A stretch of DNA of 64,000 nt from Chryseobacterium sp. ON_d1 (GTDB lineage Bacteria; Bacteroidota; Bacteroidia; Flavobacteriales; Weeksellaceae). The stretch lies in the NCBI RefSeq assembly GCF_006829085.1, contig NZ_BJTC01000001.1, positions 62,001-126,000 on the forward strand. The letters run 5' to 3'. Shown here one piece after another: positions 43,432 to 51,795 of this stretch (position 1 is its first letter; every line of letters starts with the position of its first letter). The position numbers and the translations under genes are program-made. The notes beneath the pieces were generated by a model. The model saw nothing but the letters and a program-made list of their open reading frames with translations. It did no database searches and was not told the origin of the DNA.

Positions 43432-44307
43432 ATGAAAAAAACTTTAACAGAGATCTTGAGATCATCAGAATCATTTTTAGGAGGACGAAAAGGTGGTCTT
43501 CTTCTTACAGTGGCTGTATTTTGCAGCACATTTTTAAGCGCACAGTTTGTTCCCATCGAGCCATCTGGTACAAAAGTAACAATAACCAGACAGACTGTGG
43601 GGTCTACCGTACCCGGACATGTACCTTCACCTGCATTATTGGAAATTAAGTCAGGTTCACTAAAAGAATCTTTTTCGTTTTCTCAAAATAAAGTTCTAGG
43701 TGCAGATCCAAAGTATATTTACACATTTCCAGAATTATTTTCTGTTGTTGGGCAACCTCCTGTAATCCGAACATTTAAAGTTTCTTTTTCTAATCCAGGA
43801 CTGGCTAGTCTTTATTATCCAGTTCCAACGGCCATTGGAGGTTCTACAACCATTATTCCCGGGTGTTGGACGCCTGAGATGGATCGCGGATTATTTTATT
43901 ATATAGGACAGACTGGAAGCTACGGATATGGAGTAACTCTTACCCGGACTGCTTCTACAGAATATCTTCTTCAGTGTACCAAATTTCTTTGCCACATCTG
44001 TGATCCTTGTCCGCCTATAATTCCAACAGTAAGTAAATCAGCTAATACCAATCAGAGCAAAACGAAAATTTATCCAAATCCAACCAGTGGATTTTCAGAG
44101 CTTGAGTACACTGCTTCAGGAAGAGAAACGATTACTGTAATGGTTACAGATATTGCAGGTAAAACTTTATATGGATATAAGACAGATATTGAGTCAGGAG
44201 TTAATAAACTGCCTATAGATCTTCAAAAAGGATTGTCGGGAACTTACTATGTGAACTGGCAATCCAGTAGCGGAAATGCCGGTTCTTTACCCATCATAAA
44301 AAAATAA
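43432..44307 (+). CDS. secreted protein with type IX sorting signal
   Basis: A 291-residue protein with a long-N-region signal peptide (cleavage near FLSAQ) and a C-terminal T9SS sorting domain (YPNPTSGFSELEYTASG onward, ending SLPIIKK). The middle holds a cysteine-rich stretch, CTKFLCHICDPC, unusual for such cargo. No enzymatic domain is seen. It is probably secreted or surface-attached. It is divergent from the two-component sensor, with 226 bases between them. Confidence 0.85.
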   Translation: MKKTLTEILRSSESFLGGRKGGLLLTVAVFCSTFLSAQFVPIEPSGTKVTITRQTVGSTVPGHVPSPALLEIKSGSLKESFSFSQNKVLGADPKYIYTFPELFSVVGQPPVIRTFKVSFSNPGLASLYYPVPTAIGGSTTIIPGCWTPEMDRGLFYYIGQTGSYGYGVTLTRTASTEYLLQCTKFLCHICDPCPPIIPTVSKSANTNQSKTKIYPNPTSGFSELEYTASGRETITVMVTDIAGKTLYGYKTDIESGVNKLPIDLQKGLSGTYYVNWQSSSGNAGSLPIIKK

Positions 44308-44336
44308 TCTTGTGGATAAAAACTAATATTGATGAG

Positions 44337-44361
44337 AAAAGCGCACCTTGGTGCGCTTTTG
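44337..44361 (+). terminator. intrinsic terminator after the T9SS protein gene
   Basis: AAAAGCGCACC (44337-44347), loop TT, GGTGCGCTTTT (44350-44360). The stem is perfect and GC-rich, and the T-tract is part of the stem arm. Confidence 0.85.
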
Positions 44362-44393
44362 CTATTTTGATCATTCAGAGGGATGAGCTGAAA

Positions 44394-45137
44394 CTATTTC
44401 AGAATTTCCTTTAAAAACATAAGGGTATGATTCCATGCTCTTTTGGCCATGGTTTCATTGTAATCCGGTGATTTCGGATCTGTAAAGGTGTGTTTTGAAT
44501 GGGCGTAGGTAATAATCTGCCAGTCGGCATTTCCTTCATTCATCTCTTTGATGAGATTATTGTAATCATCAGGAGTTACGCTTTTATCATCAGCCGGATT
44601 TTCAACCAGGATTTTAGCGGTTAAGGCTTCATTTTTTCTGCTTTGGTCTTTGGCCAGACTTCCGTGAATGGAAACCACACCGGCAACAGGTAAATGTCCT
44701 CTTGCAGATTCCAGAGCCCCGGTACCTCCGAAACAATATCCGATGACAGCTACCTTGTCAGAAATAGCTCCGTTTTTCTTCAGCTGCTCCAATGCCAACG
44801 ATATCCTTTTCTGGTATTCCTGATAATTCTGTTTGTAATATCCGGAAGTTTTAGCAGCAGATTCATTGTCTGCAGGAATTTTTCCCTCACCATAAATATC
44901 AGCAATAAAAGCAATATAGCCTTGCTTTTCAAGTTCAATAGCTGCTGTTTTAGCTTCTTCGTCAATACCTTTCCAGGCTGGAAGAATCAGAACTCCCGGA
45001 AGTTTTTTTCCAGCATTGGAGGTAATGAGGCCATTTAATTTCTGTGAACCGTCCTGGTAGGAAACAGGTTTAAGTTTTTGACTGAAAAGGGATCCAGAAG
45101 CCATAATCATTGCGGTTAATAAGATGGAACGTATCAT
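44394..45137 (-). CDS. dienelactone hydrolase family protein, exported
   Basis: A 247-residue hydrolase with a signal peptide (SGSLFSQ). The nucleophile is C135 in GYCFGG, as in carboxymethylenebutenolidase, with DKSVTPDD and SKHTFTDP supplying the Asp and His. Family members open lactones of dienelactone type or cleave other esters. Here the export signal suggests a periplasmic role. Stands alone between convergent genes. Confidence 0.9.
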   Translation of the reverse strand: MIRSILLTAMIMASGSLFSQKLKPVSYQDGSQKLNGLITSNAGKKLPGVLILPAWKGIDEEAKTAAIELEKQGYIAFIADIYGEGKIPADNESAAKTSGYYKQNYQEYQKRISLALEQLKKNGAISDKVAVIGYCFGGTGALESARGHLPVAGVVSIHGSLAKDQSRKNEALTAKILVENPADDKSVTPDDYNNLIKEMNEGNADWQIITYAHSKHTFTDPKSPDYNETMAKRAWNHTLMFLKEILK

Positions 45138-45328
45138 ATTTTGTAATTTATATTCATATAAGCTACACTAATCCTTTTTCACCAATACACAGCATAACAA
45201 TTGTTGTGATTCATGTAGAAGTTTGTGATATTAGTGTCTAGAAAAACCTTATCGAAATTAATAAAAATAACTCAGAAAGAATATGAATAGAATATTATTT
45301 AAATTCTTTTTTTAATTCTGTTCTTATC

Positions 45329-45760
45329 TCAGTTTGGTCTGTAAAACTGATACTGCCCTTCTTCATAATAGGCATTGATATGCTGAAGTCCATTGGTCAG
45401 GATGATTTCCTTTGCTCCGATAATAGAATTATACCTGGCAGTCTGTTCAAATGTTTTTTCCGTTAATTTTATTTGTGGAGCCTTGCATTCAATCAGAATT
45501 ACAGGTTCTGTTTTTTCAGTGATAAGAAGATCTATACGTTTGGTAAGACCGTTCAGAATGATTTTTTTTTCAGTAATCAGGGCTGATGTAGAATACGATT
45601 TTACAGTCAGGTAATAATGAATCCAGTGCTGTCTGACCCATTCCTCAGGAGTGAGCAGAAGATAAGTTTTGCGAACCAAATCATAAATAAAAAACTTATC
45701 TTTGTCTTTCTTGAATTTAAAATCAAAAGTTTCCTGAAAATTCAGTTTTGGAAGTTCCAT
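45329..45760 (-). CDS. orphan HsdR N-terminal nuclease-domain protein
   Basis: A 143-residue protein (start at MELPKLNFQ) corresponding to the N-terminal nuclease region of type I restriction subunit R. The PD-(D/E)xK residues are visible: RIDLLI (D77) and ILIECKAP (E91, K93). The motor and methylase parts are absent and there are no restriction genes nearby. It is divergent from holA with only 7 bases between the start codons, so the two share a promoter region. Possibly a DNA-repair or replication-linked nuclease. Confidence 0.85.
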   Translation of the reverse strand: MELPKLNFQETFDFKFKKDKDKFFIYDLVRKTYLLLTPEEWVRQHWIHYYLTVKSYSTSALITEKKIILNGLTKRIDLLITEKTEPVILIECKAPQIKLTEKTFEQTARYNSIIGAKEIILTNGLQHINAYYEEGQYQFYRPN

Positions 45761-45767
45761 TAATAAG

Positions 45768-46805
45768 ATGAAAGAATTAGATTTAATCCTCAAAAATATT
45801 AAAAATAAAGAAGTTTTACCGATTTATTTTTTCCACGGAGAAGAACCCTACTTTATTGATGTTGCAGTAAAAGCCCTTGAACACAACTTTTTGGAAGAAG
45901 ATGAAAAAGCTTTCAACCAAACGGTTACTTACGGAAAAGATACTACCTATCAGGAAGTCCTTTCTCTGGCAAGACAGTTTCCGATGATGGGAGATAAGCA
46001 GGTGATTATCGTGAAAGAAGCTCAGGATTTAAGATTCAATGAAGAGGAAAACAGAATTCTGGAATCGTATGTAGACAATCCGGTACCTTCTACAGTACTG
46101 GTTTTCGCACACAAACATAAGAAGCTGGACAGCAGAAAGAAGGCTGCCAAAGCTCTGGATAAAGCTAAAATGCTTTTTCTGAGCGAATCTGTAAAGGAAA
46201 ATAATCTGCCCAAATGGATTTCGGATGAATGTGTAAAGCTTAAAATCAATACTGCTCCCAACATTTCCCATCTTCTGGCAGAATATCTTGGAAACGATCT
46301 GTCCAGAATTGCCAATGAGCTGAACAAGCTGAAGATGATCCTTAAAGAAGGAGAAATTCTTGACGGTACCATTGTTGAAAATCATATTGGCATCAGTAAG
46401 GAGTATAATATCTTTGAACTTCAGAAGGCTCTCGGGACAAAAAATGCCAATGCAGCTTTTAAAATTGCCCATTTCATGGGAAAAAACCCGAAGAATAATC
46501 CCTTTGTCATGATGCTGGCAAGTCTTTACAATTATTTTTCAAATGTGATTATCTATCAGACCATGGCAGGTCAGTCGCCGCAGACAATTGCCTCGCAAAT
46601 GGGCGTAAATCCTTATTTTATCAAAGATTATGCTGAAAGTGCCAGACTTTATCCCTTAAAACATGCTACAAGAGTGATTTCCATTTTACGCGAATTCGAT
46701 ATGAAAGGAAAAGGGCTGGGGGCAGTGAATATGGGAGAAGCCGAACTGATCATAGAACTTGTGTACAAGATCATCAATGTAGATAAGATTAAGATGAAAG
46801 TGTAG
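45768..46805 (+). CDS. holA: DNA polymerase III subunit delta
   Basis: Clamp-loader subunit that opens the sliding clamp. The 345 residues fit HolA: the N-terminal FHGEEPYFID segment (about 19-28), the AAA-like region with VYDNP-type loop and the C-terminal domain rich in helices (LYNYFSNVIIYQTMAG). No catalytic ATP site is expected in this subunit. Divergent from the HsdR-N gene. Identity fits by length and segment pattern. Confidence 0.9.
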   Translation: MKELDLILKNIKNKEVLPIYFFHGEEPYFIDVAVKALEHNFLEEDEKAFNQTVTYGKDTTYQEVLSLARQFPMMGDKQVIIVKEAQDLRFNEEENRILESYVDNPVPSTVLVFAHKHKKLDSRKKAAKALDKAKMLFLSESVKENNLPKWISDECVKLKINTAPNISHLLAEYLGNDLSRIANELNKLKMILKEGEILDGTIVENHIGISKEYNIFELQKALGTKNANAAFKIAHFMGKNPKNNPFVMMLASLYNYFSNVIIYQTMAGQSPQTIASQMGVNPYFIKDYAESARLYPLKHATRVISILREFDMKGKGLGAVNMGEAELIIELVYKIINVDKIKMKV

Positions 46806-46812
46806 TGAGGGA

Positions 46813-46833
46813 GATGATAGATGATAGATGATA
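46813..46833. repeat. three tandem copies of a 7-base unit
   Basis: GATGATA three times in a row just after the holA stop, followed by GACGGAGAGATAATAGATAAAG-like variants. A simple sequence repeat in a 229-base gap that otherwise contains words such as TGACTCTTGACTCCAGCAT. No gene. Confidence 0.7.
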
Positions 46834-47034
46834 GACGGAGAGATAATAGATAAAGAACAGGTGTTTTTAAACCCGTACCCTGCATTGACTCTTGACTCCA
46901 GCATCTTGTAGCCTTCATTGACAATCCGCATATCTGATATTGACAAGTATCATTAAAATAACTTTAAAAAGAAATTAAAAATTCCGAAATTAGCGGTCTT
47001 AATTCAAATTAAATCTTTTCGAACAAAGCAAATT

Positions 47035-47976
47035 ATGGAGCAAAACATTTTAGATTGTGTGATCGTTGGATCTGGGCCTTCTGGTTTCACAGCTGCTATC
47101 TATGCAGCAAGAGCAGACTTAAAACCTGAACTGTATACAGGTTTGGAGCCGGGCGGACAATTAACAACCACTACTGAAGTGGATAACTTTCCAGGGTATC
47201 CAGCCGGGATTACAGGTCCTGAAATGATGATGGATCTGCAAAAACAGGCAGAAAGATTTGATACCAAAGTTCATTACGAAATGATCACTAAAGCTGAATT
47301 CGCTAAAGAAGTAGGCGGTGTTCACAAATTATATGCAGGAAACAAAGAGATCCTTGCCAAAACAGTAATCATCTCTACAGGAGCTACAGCAAAATATTTA
47401 GGTCTAGAAGATGAGAAAAAATATGCAGGGGGAGGTGTTTCTGCCTGTGCTACATGTGACGGATTCTTTTACAGAGGAAAAGACGTGGTGGTAGTAGGAG
47501 CAGGAGATACAGCAGCAGAAGAGGCTACTTATCTTGCAAAACTTTGTAAGAAAGTGACTCTCTTGGTGAGAAAAGACGTTTTCAGAGCTTCAAAAGCAAT
47601 GGTTCACAGGGTAGAAAGCACTCCGAATATTGAAGTGAAATTTCACCATGAATTAATCGGAATTGAAGGGGAAAACAGCCTGGTAGAAAGAGCGGTAATT
47701 ATCAATAACCAGACTCAGGAGAAGTCTACTGTAGACGTTGAAGGAATCTTCATCGCCATTGGCCACAAACCGAATACGGATATCTTTGCAGGTCAGGTGG
47801 ATCTTGATGAAAACGGATATATTGTTACTGAAAAAGGTTCTTCAAGAACGAATCTTCCGGGCGTATTTGCTGCCGGGGATGTTCAGGACCACATCTACAG
47901 ACAGGCTATTACCGCTGCTGGAAGCGGATGTATGGCTGCTATGGATGCAGAGAAATATTTAGCTGAACTACACTAA
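47035..47976 (+). CDS. trxB: thioredoxin-disulfide reductase
   Basis: FAD/NADPH enzyme that reduces thioredoxin. The 313 residues show the FAD site GSGPSGFTAAIYAARA (12-27), the redox pair CATC (C138, C141), the NADPH site GAGDTAAEEA and the second FAD motif GVFAAGDVQDHIYRQ. Complete and typical. A terminator-like hairpin follows. Confidence 0.97.
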   Translation: MEQNILDCVIVGSGPSGFTAAIYAARADLKPELYTGLEPGGQLTTTTEVDNFPGYPAGITGPEMMMDLQKQAERFDTKVHYEMITKAEFAKEVGGVHKLYAGNKEILAKTVIISTGATAKYLGLEDEKKYAGGGVSACATCDGFFYRGKDVVVVGAGDTAAEEATYLAKLCKKVTLLVRKDVFRASKAMVHRVESTPNIEVKFHHELIGIEGENSLVERAVIINNQTQEKSTVDVEGIFIAIGHKPNTDIFAGQVDLDENGYIVTEKGSSRTNLPGVFAAGDVQDHIYRQAITAAGSGCMAAMDAEKYLAELH

Positions 47977-47998
47977 TATTATTCAGTTTATATAATAT

Positions 47999-48025
47999 AA
48001 AGCGTGCCCCGTGGGTGCGCTTTTT
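47999..48025 (+). terminator. intrinsic terminator after trxB
   Basis: AAAGCGTGCCC (47999-48009), loop CGT, GGGTGCGCTTT (48013-48023) with two G-U pairs, then T. It lies 22 bases after the trxB stop. Confidence 0.85.
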
Positions 48026-48064
48026 CGTTTTACTTATGTCTGCGCATTTCTTTTGCTTGAGAAT

Positions 48065-48243
48065 CGCAAAGGCGCAATTTTACGTTTTATGCTTTATTTT
48101 AAGACGCAAGAAAATTGAAGATTTTCAGCAGATGATAATACTGTTTTCACAGATCACACAGGTTTTTATCAGTATCTGCAAAATCAGCGTGAAATGGAAT
48201 AAATTTCACAATAATTTTTTGGGTATAAAATCTTTGTGCCTTA
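48065..48243. repeat. second array of the CGCAAAGGCGCAA repeat family
   Basis: CGCAAAGGCGCAA (48065-48077), a 30-base segment starting TTTAAGACGCAAG (48098-48127) and TATAAAATCTTTGTGCCTTA (48224-48243) match the modules at 20568-20721, but in a different order. The 390-base gap between trxB and the VOC gene holds no other feature apart from a possible -7 box TATATTTG at 48349-48356. Confidence 0.8.
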
Positions 48244-48418
48244 TAAGAAGTCCTTTTAACATCACTTTTGCCATTATGTTTTCCAATAAAAAATCTCCAT
48301 ATTAAGTCTCTAATGAAAAAATAATAAAATCTCTAATGAAAACATTAATATATTTGTGAAACTGCAAACGATCATACTTTGCATCTCATTATATGTAAAC
48401 TGAAAAAACGAATCAAAA

Positions 48419-48796
48419 ATGAAAAGAGTAACCGCTATCGGAGGCATCTTCTTTAAGTGTAAAGACCCGGAACAAGTAAACGAGTGGTACAAAACCCATC
48501 TTGGGCTGCCCACCAGTCCATACGGTGCTAAATTCGACTGGAAAGACGCAGATTCCAATAAAAAAGGATATACGCTGTGGAGCCCTTTTAAAGAGTCTAC
48601 CCAATACTTTGAGCCCTCATCAAAAGAATTCATGATCAATTATCATGTAGAAAATATTGAAACACTGGTAGAGGAGCTGAAAAAAGAAGGTGTAACGGTT
48701 TTGGATGAGGTGACTTCGTATGAATATGGGAAATTTGTACACATCCTGGATCCGGAGGGAAACAAAATCGAATTATTTGAGCCGGCAGGAGAGTAA
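48419..48796 (+). CDS. VOC (glyoxalase/bleomycin-resistance) family protein
   Basis: A 125-residue protein of the vicinal-oxygen-chelate superfamily, two beta-alpha-beta-beta-beta modules. FFKCKDPEQVNEWYKTHLGL (about 11-30) and VHILDPEGNKIELFEPAGE (about 107-125) are its hallmarks. Metal-dependent isomerase, dioxygenase or resistance proteins share the fold; the substrate is unknown. Confidence 0.88.
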   Translation: MKRVTAIGGIFFKCKDPEQVNEWYKTHLGLPTSPYGAKFDWKDADSNKKGYTLWSPFKESTQYFEPSSKEFMINYHVENIETLVEELKKEGVTVLDEVTSYEYGKFVHILDPEGNKIELFEPAGE

Positions 48797-48806
48797 TTTC
48801 TACACT

Positions 48807-48866
48807 GTCATTCTGACGAAAGGAGAATGTTACTCAGGTTTGAGATTTTTCTTTCGTCAGAGTGAC
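48807..48866. repeat. inverted repeat between convergent genes
   Basis: GTCATTCTGACGAAAG (48807-48822) is mirrored by CTTTCGTCAGAGTGAC (48851-48866) with one mismatch and a 28-base loop. It is related to the longer element at 15677-15760. It lies where VOC and protease genes converge, so it may act as a two-way stop. Confidence 0.8.
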
Positions 48867-48887
48867 CGTTTTACTTCATTATTGTCT

Positions 48888-49739
48888 TTAATCCAGAATA
48901 TAGATCTTTTTATCTTTAAGATTAAATCCCAGTTTTTTACCAAGCCAGTTGATGCTTGTTTTACCTTCATAGATAAGACCTTCTACAAAAAAAACGGCAG
49001 GGTTTTCAACGGTGGCAAAAGAGGTGGAAATGGAACCAATATTTCCCTTATAAAACTTGGTTATTAGATCAGGGTTAAATTCACTTTTATTTTCAATTAC
49101 CTGGAGGTTCCCTTTTTTGATATCCAGTGTTTTCATCAGGCGTTCACTCAACCAGAAAGAATCTTTACCGGATCCGGAATCGAGGAGAACATTAATCCTG
49201 TATTTGTTATTCAGAAGCACATATGTTGTAATATCCAGAGACTGGTCAGCATTGGTTGACAGCTGGATATCCATCACTTTCTTACTGTTCAGTTTCTCTT
49301 TGGGAAAAATAAGCTCATTGGTAGTATAATCTATGATGAACTCAGTGTCATAAAGCATTGGAAGGGAAATTAACCCGTCAATTCCTTTAATTTCCATATC
49401 GTGGGTAGAATACCAGATATTTTTAAACTTTTTACCGTTAAAAATAATCTCCTTTGATTTGAACAGGGGAATGGTCATCTTTTCTCCTGTGGCCCTGAAG
49501 GCAGTCAGATAATTATAGGTTTCTTTGGCTCCCAGTTCTTTGGAAAAGTTTCCAAGAAAAAGATTGATTCCTCCTCCCGTATCAAAAATAAAATTTCCTT
49601 TTTTACCATCCACTTCAGCGCCAACTACAAGATGGCCGGAAGGAAGAACAGACATGGGCGTTTTTTGACAAAAAGCCATAAAGGAGAAAATTAGCGAGAC
49701 GGTAATAGCAGTGTTTTTAGTGAAAGATTGAGTAAACAT
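48888..49739 (-). CDS. two-lobed retropepsin-like aspartic protease, exported
   Basis: From the ATG at 49739 (MFTQSFTKNT) a 283-residue protein with a signal peptide ending near MAFCQ. Two catalytic triplets are present: D53-T-G (FIFDTGGG) and D187-S-G (LLDSGSG), each in a lobe ending with the hydrophobic-glycine pattern. This gives a single-chain pepsin-like arrangement built from two retropepsin-type units. An in-frame start at 49772 would add 11 residues. Substrate unknown. The paralogue at 33408-34262 has lost both aspartates. Confidence 0.85.
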   Translation of the reverse strand: MFTQSFTKNTAITVSLIFSFMAFCQKTPMSVLPSGHLVVGAEVDGKKGNFIFDTGGGINLFLGNFSKELGAKETYNYLTAFRATGEKMTIPLFKSKEIIFNGKKFKNIWYSTHDMEIKGIDGLISLPMLYDTEFIIDYTTNELIFPKEKLNSKKVMDIQLSTNADQSLDITTYVLLNNKYRINVLLDSGSGKDSFWLSERLMKTLDIKKGNLQVIENKSEFNPDLITKFYKGNIGSISTSFATVENPAVFFVEGLIYEGKTSINWLGKKLGFNLKDKKIYILD

Positions 49740-49920
49740 CTGAAAAATAGTATTATTAGTTTTAAATGCCACAAATATAGTCTATTCTGATGACTGATTG
49801 ATTATAGCTTTTAGACAGGGACTTATGGTATCCTTTTATATTTATCAGTCCGTATCTCTTCCTGAAATATCTTTATACTTAAAGTAAAATTCCTAAATTT
49901 AGGGCCTAATCAAAAAGAAT

Positions 49921-50154
49921 ATGGAAAGAAAAATCATAAAAATTAACCATGTTACAGGAACTTATATTATTGAGGTTCCCGATGGAACTCTTAATGACAT
50001 GAAGACCCAATTGGACAAATGCCTTAACGATGAACAGGCCGCTATTGTGGTGAAGGGTAAAGATGGAGATCAGTTTGTATATCCGTCAGATCTTTTAAAA
50101 AACAGCTTCATTGCGATCATAGACCGGGAACAGGGTATGAGTTCCTCAAAATAA
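49921..50154 (+). CDS. small conserved-looking protein, 77 residues
   Basis: A compact, mixed alpha/beta protein (MERKIIKINHVTGTYIIEV, then GTLNDMKTQLDKCLNDEQAAIVVKG-like helix and strand) with no signal or membrane segment. It is 120 bases upstream of tRNA-Ser. No family recognised; the coding look of the frame and its ATG support it as real. Confidence 0.6.
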   Translation: MERKIIKINHVTGTYIIEVPDGTLNDMKTQLDKCLNDEQAAIVVKGKDGDQFVYPSDLLKNSFIAIIDREQGMSSSK

Positions 50155-50210
50155 TTCCCTTGATTTCTAGTCTATTATTAATTTTCGTTAAAATTTGTGT
50201 AAGAAAAGTT

Positions 50211-50240
50211 TTGCGGAAACTAAAAATCGCTCTATATTTG
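50211..50240 (+). promoter_or_regulatory. consensus promoter of tRNA-Ser
   Basis: TTG at 50211-50213, spacer of 19 bases, TATATTTG at 50233-50240. Exactly the Bacteroidetes consensus, 35 bases before the tRNA. Confidence 0.85.
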
Positions 50241-50274
50241 CACCACTGAAAACAACGGTATAGCCGGAGTTTAG

Positions 50275-50359
50275 GGAGAGTTGGCAGAGTGGTCGATTGC
50301 GGCAGTCTTGAAAACTGTTGACTGTAACAGGTCCGGGGGTTCGAATCCCTCACTCTCCG
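50275..50359 (+). tRNA. tRNA-Ser (anticodon TGA)
   Basis: 85 bases with acceptor stem GGAGAGT (50275-50281) paired with ACTCTCC (50352-50358) and discriminator G. The anticodon loop CTTGAAA has TGA at 50309-50311, reading UCA. It has a long variable arm and T-loop GTTCGAATC. CCA is not encoded. Class II serine tRNA. Confidence 0.97.
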
Positions 50360-50360
50360 C

Positions 50361-50397
50361 AAAAAGGTACAAATCAAAGATTTGTACCTTTTTTATT
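50361..50397 (+). terminator. intrinsic terminator after tRNA-Ser
   Basis: AAAAAGGTACAAATC (50361-50375), loop AAA, GATTTGTACCTTTTT (50379-50393) and further T. It begins 2 bases after the tRNA. Confidence 0.93.
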
Positions 50398-50926
50398 TTA
50401 CACCTCCAATAATAGGAGATCAGGTGCAAAAGTTGGGGGCTAGTACAAAATCTATACTTTTTATTGAACTGACAGGTCATTTTTTAATCGCAAAGAAAAA
50501 TGATTCAAATGTTTTATTTTAGAAAGCTAAGAAGTACGACTTTGTCGCTTAAGAAGCTTAATGGATATGTATTAGCTTAGAAAGAATCATTGAAATTGAT
50601 TTCATGCTTTGCTCCCTTGAAAATATGAGATAAGAGGCTAAAAACTTTGCGTTAGTTTAAATTCCATAAATACAATATTCCCCAGTTTTTGAGACTGATC
50701 CGCAAAAAGTCACCTCCTCGGATGCCAGTGATGAAACTGCCTCGTACTGCGTTTACTTGTCTTTTTTTAAATTATACAGCTGAAATAAGTTCATATTTTC
50801 TTATTGCATATGGAGCAGTGAAAATAAAAAATCCCTAAATTTAAGACTATAAAATATAAGGTTTATTCCCATCATTTTTTTCCTACACAATGCAACAACC
50901 AATCAGAAAAACAACCTAGTGATTAT
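50398..50926. other. 529-base gap with repeat words, no gene
   Basis: Contains GCTTAAGAAGCTTAATGG near 50545 and ACTTTGCGTTAG near 50640, both related to the repeats at 20341-20764. The part 50690-50780 is slightly GC-richer and could be residue of an insertion. No reading frame is convincing. It lies at the edge of the accessory region. Confidence 0.55.
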
Positions 50927-51730
50927 ATGACAGAAATATTTGATAATATCAGGAAGTTTTACCGGTTTTTAGCACCACAGGAAAGCCTTTCTCCACATAT
51001 CGAGTTTTTTTCTGAAACTGATCTTGTTTTCGCCAGATCATTTATCCAGGATGAACGTTTCACGGTTAAACTTTTTCCGAGTTTTACTCCCACCATCTGG
51101 CTTAATCTGGGAAGTCCCTACCAGCTTTGCAACGGAAAACATATGCATCAGATCAATGAAAATGGTGATGTTTTGGTTCTGCGCAGCGAAACAATTGAAA
51201 GGCAGAATGCCCCAACCGATAATATCTTCACCATTAAATTTCTACCGGGTGGTTTTGAAGCCATATTCGGTATCAGTCAGACCAGAATCGCCAGCGATGT
51301 CATAATGCTTGACGAACTGATTCCCAAGCGTGTCATCAACAAGATCAAACAGGCACCCGATTTTGAAACGCGGGTGCAGCTTTGGGAACATTACCTATTG
51401 GAAAGAAAAGCTAAAAGCCCCGGAAGCCATTACCTATCGATGGTCCAAAGGAGTATCGGCTGTTTTTTGGATACGGAAATGGGCCTTTCAACTGCTCAGC
51501 TGGCAGATTGTGTTTGTATGAGTGAAAAAACACTCAACAGGTATTTCCATAAAGTGGTGGGCACCGGCCCAAAGAATTATTTCGTCATCTTAAGAGCACG
51601 TACTGCACTTACCCAGTTTCTCAGCGACCGCGGTAGCTTTTTACCGACAGACTATGGCTATTATGATATGAGCCATTTTTACAGGAGCGCGGTACTGTTT
51701 ACCGGAACAAGGTTGGCCGACCTTAAGTGA
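50927..51730 (+). CDS. AraC-family transcriptional regulator
   Basis: A 267-residue regulator. The N-terminal sensory part (DUF6597-like look: PTIWLNLGSPYQLCNGK, residues about 57-73) is followed by the C-terminal pair of helix-turn-helices (LSTAQLADCVCMSEKTLNRYFHKVVG). The second helix-turn-helix is partly degenerate (GYYDMSHFYRSAVLFTG). It is 65 bases upstream of the exported hydrolase gene, which it may control. Confidence 0.88.
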   Translation: MTEIFDNIRKFYRFLAPQESLSPHIEFFSETDLVFARSFIQDERFTVKLFPSFTPTIWLNLGSPYQLCNGKHMHQINENGDVLVLRSETIERQNAPTDNIFTIKFLPGGFEAIFGISQTRIASDVIMLDELIPKRVINKIKQAPDFETRVQLWEHYLLERKAKSPGSHYLSMVQRSIGCFLDTEMGLSTAQLADCVCMSEKTLNRYFHKVVGTGPKNYFVILRARTALTQFLSDRGSFLPTDYGYYDMSHFYRSAVLFTGTRLADLK

Positions 51731-51750
51731 TTTTGTCTGTTTTTTACCTT

Positions 51751-51779
51751 TTGAGGTCAAAATTGATATGGTAGTTTTG
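51751..51779 (+). promoter_or_regulatory. candidate promoter of the exported hydrolase gene
   Basis: TTG at 51751-51753, 18-base spacer, TAGTTTTG at 51772-51779. Seventeen bases then lead to the ATG at 51796. Confidence 0.65.
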
Positions 51780-51795
51780 TATAAAATCAAGAAAC

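Noticed and set aside
46806..47034. CRISPR-like tandem repeat near holA
   Set aside because: Only three copies of 7 bases with no spacers, so a simple sequence repeat.
48015..48305. 96-codon frame after trxB
   Set aside because: It lies in repeat sequence and its residues are encoded by repeat modules found elsewhere in the window.
50117..50480. Minus-strand open frames across tRNA-Ser
   Set aside because: They overlap a certain tRNA and its terminator and encode no recognisable protein.
50398..50926. Attachment-site duplicate of the tRNA-Ser 3' end
   Set aside because: I looked for copies of the tRNA end (GGTTCGAATCCCTC) to the right and saw none in the window.
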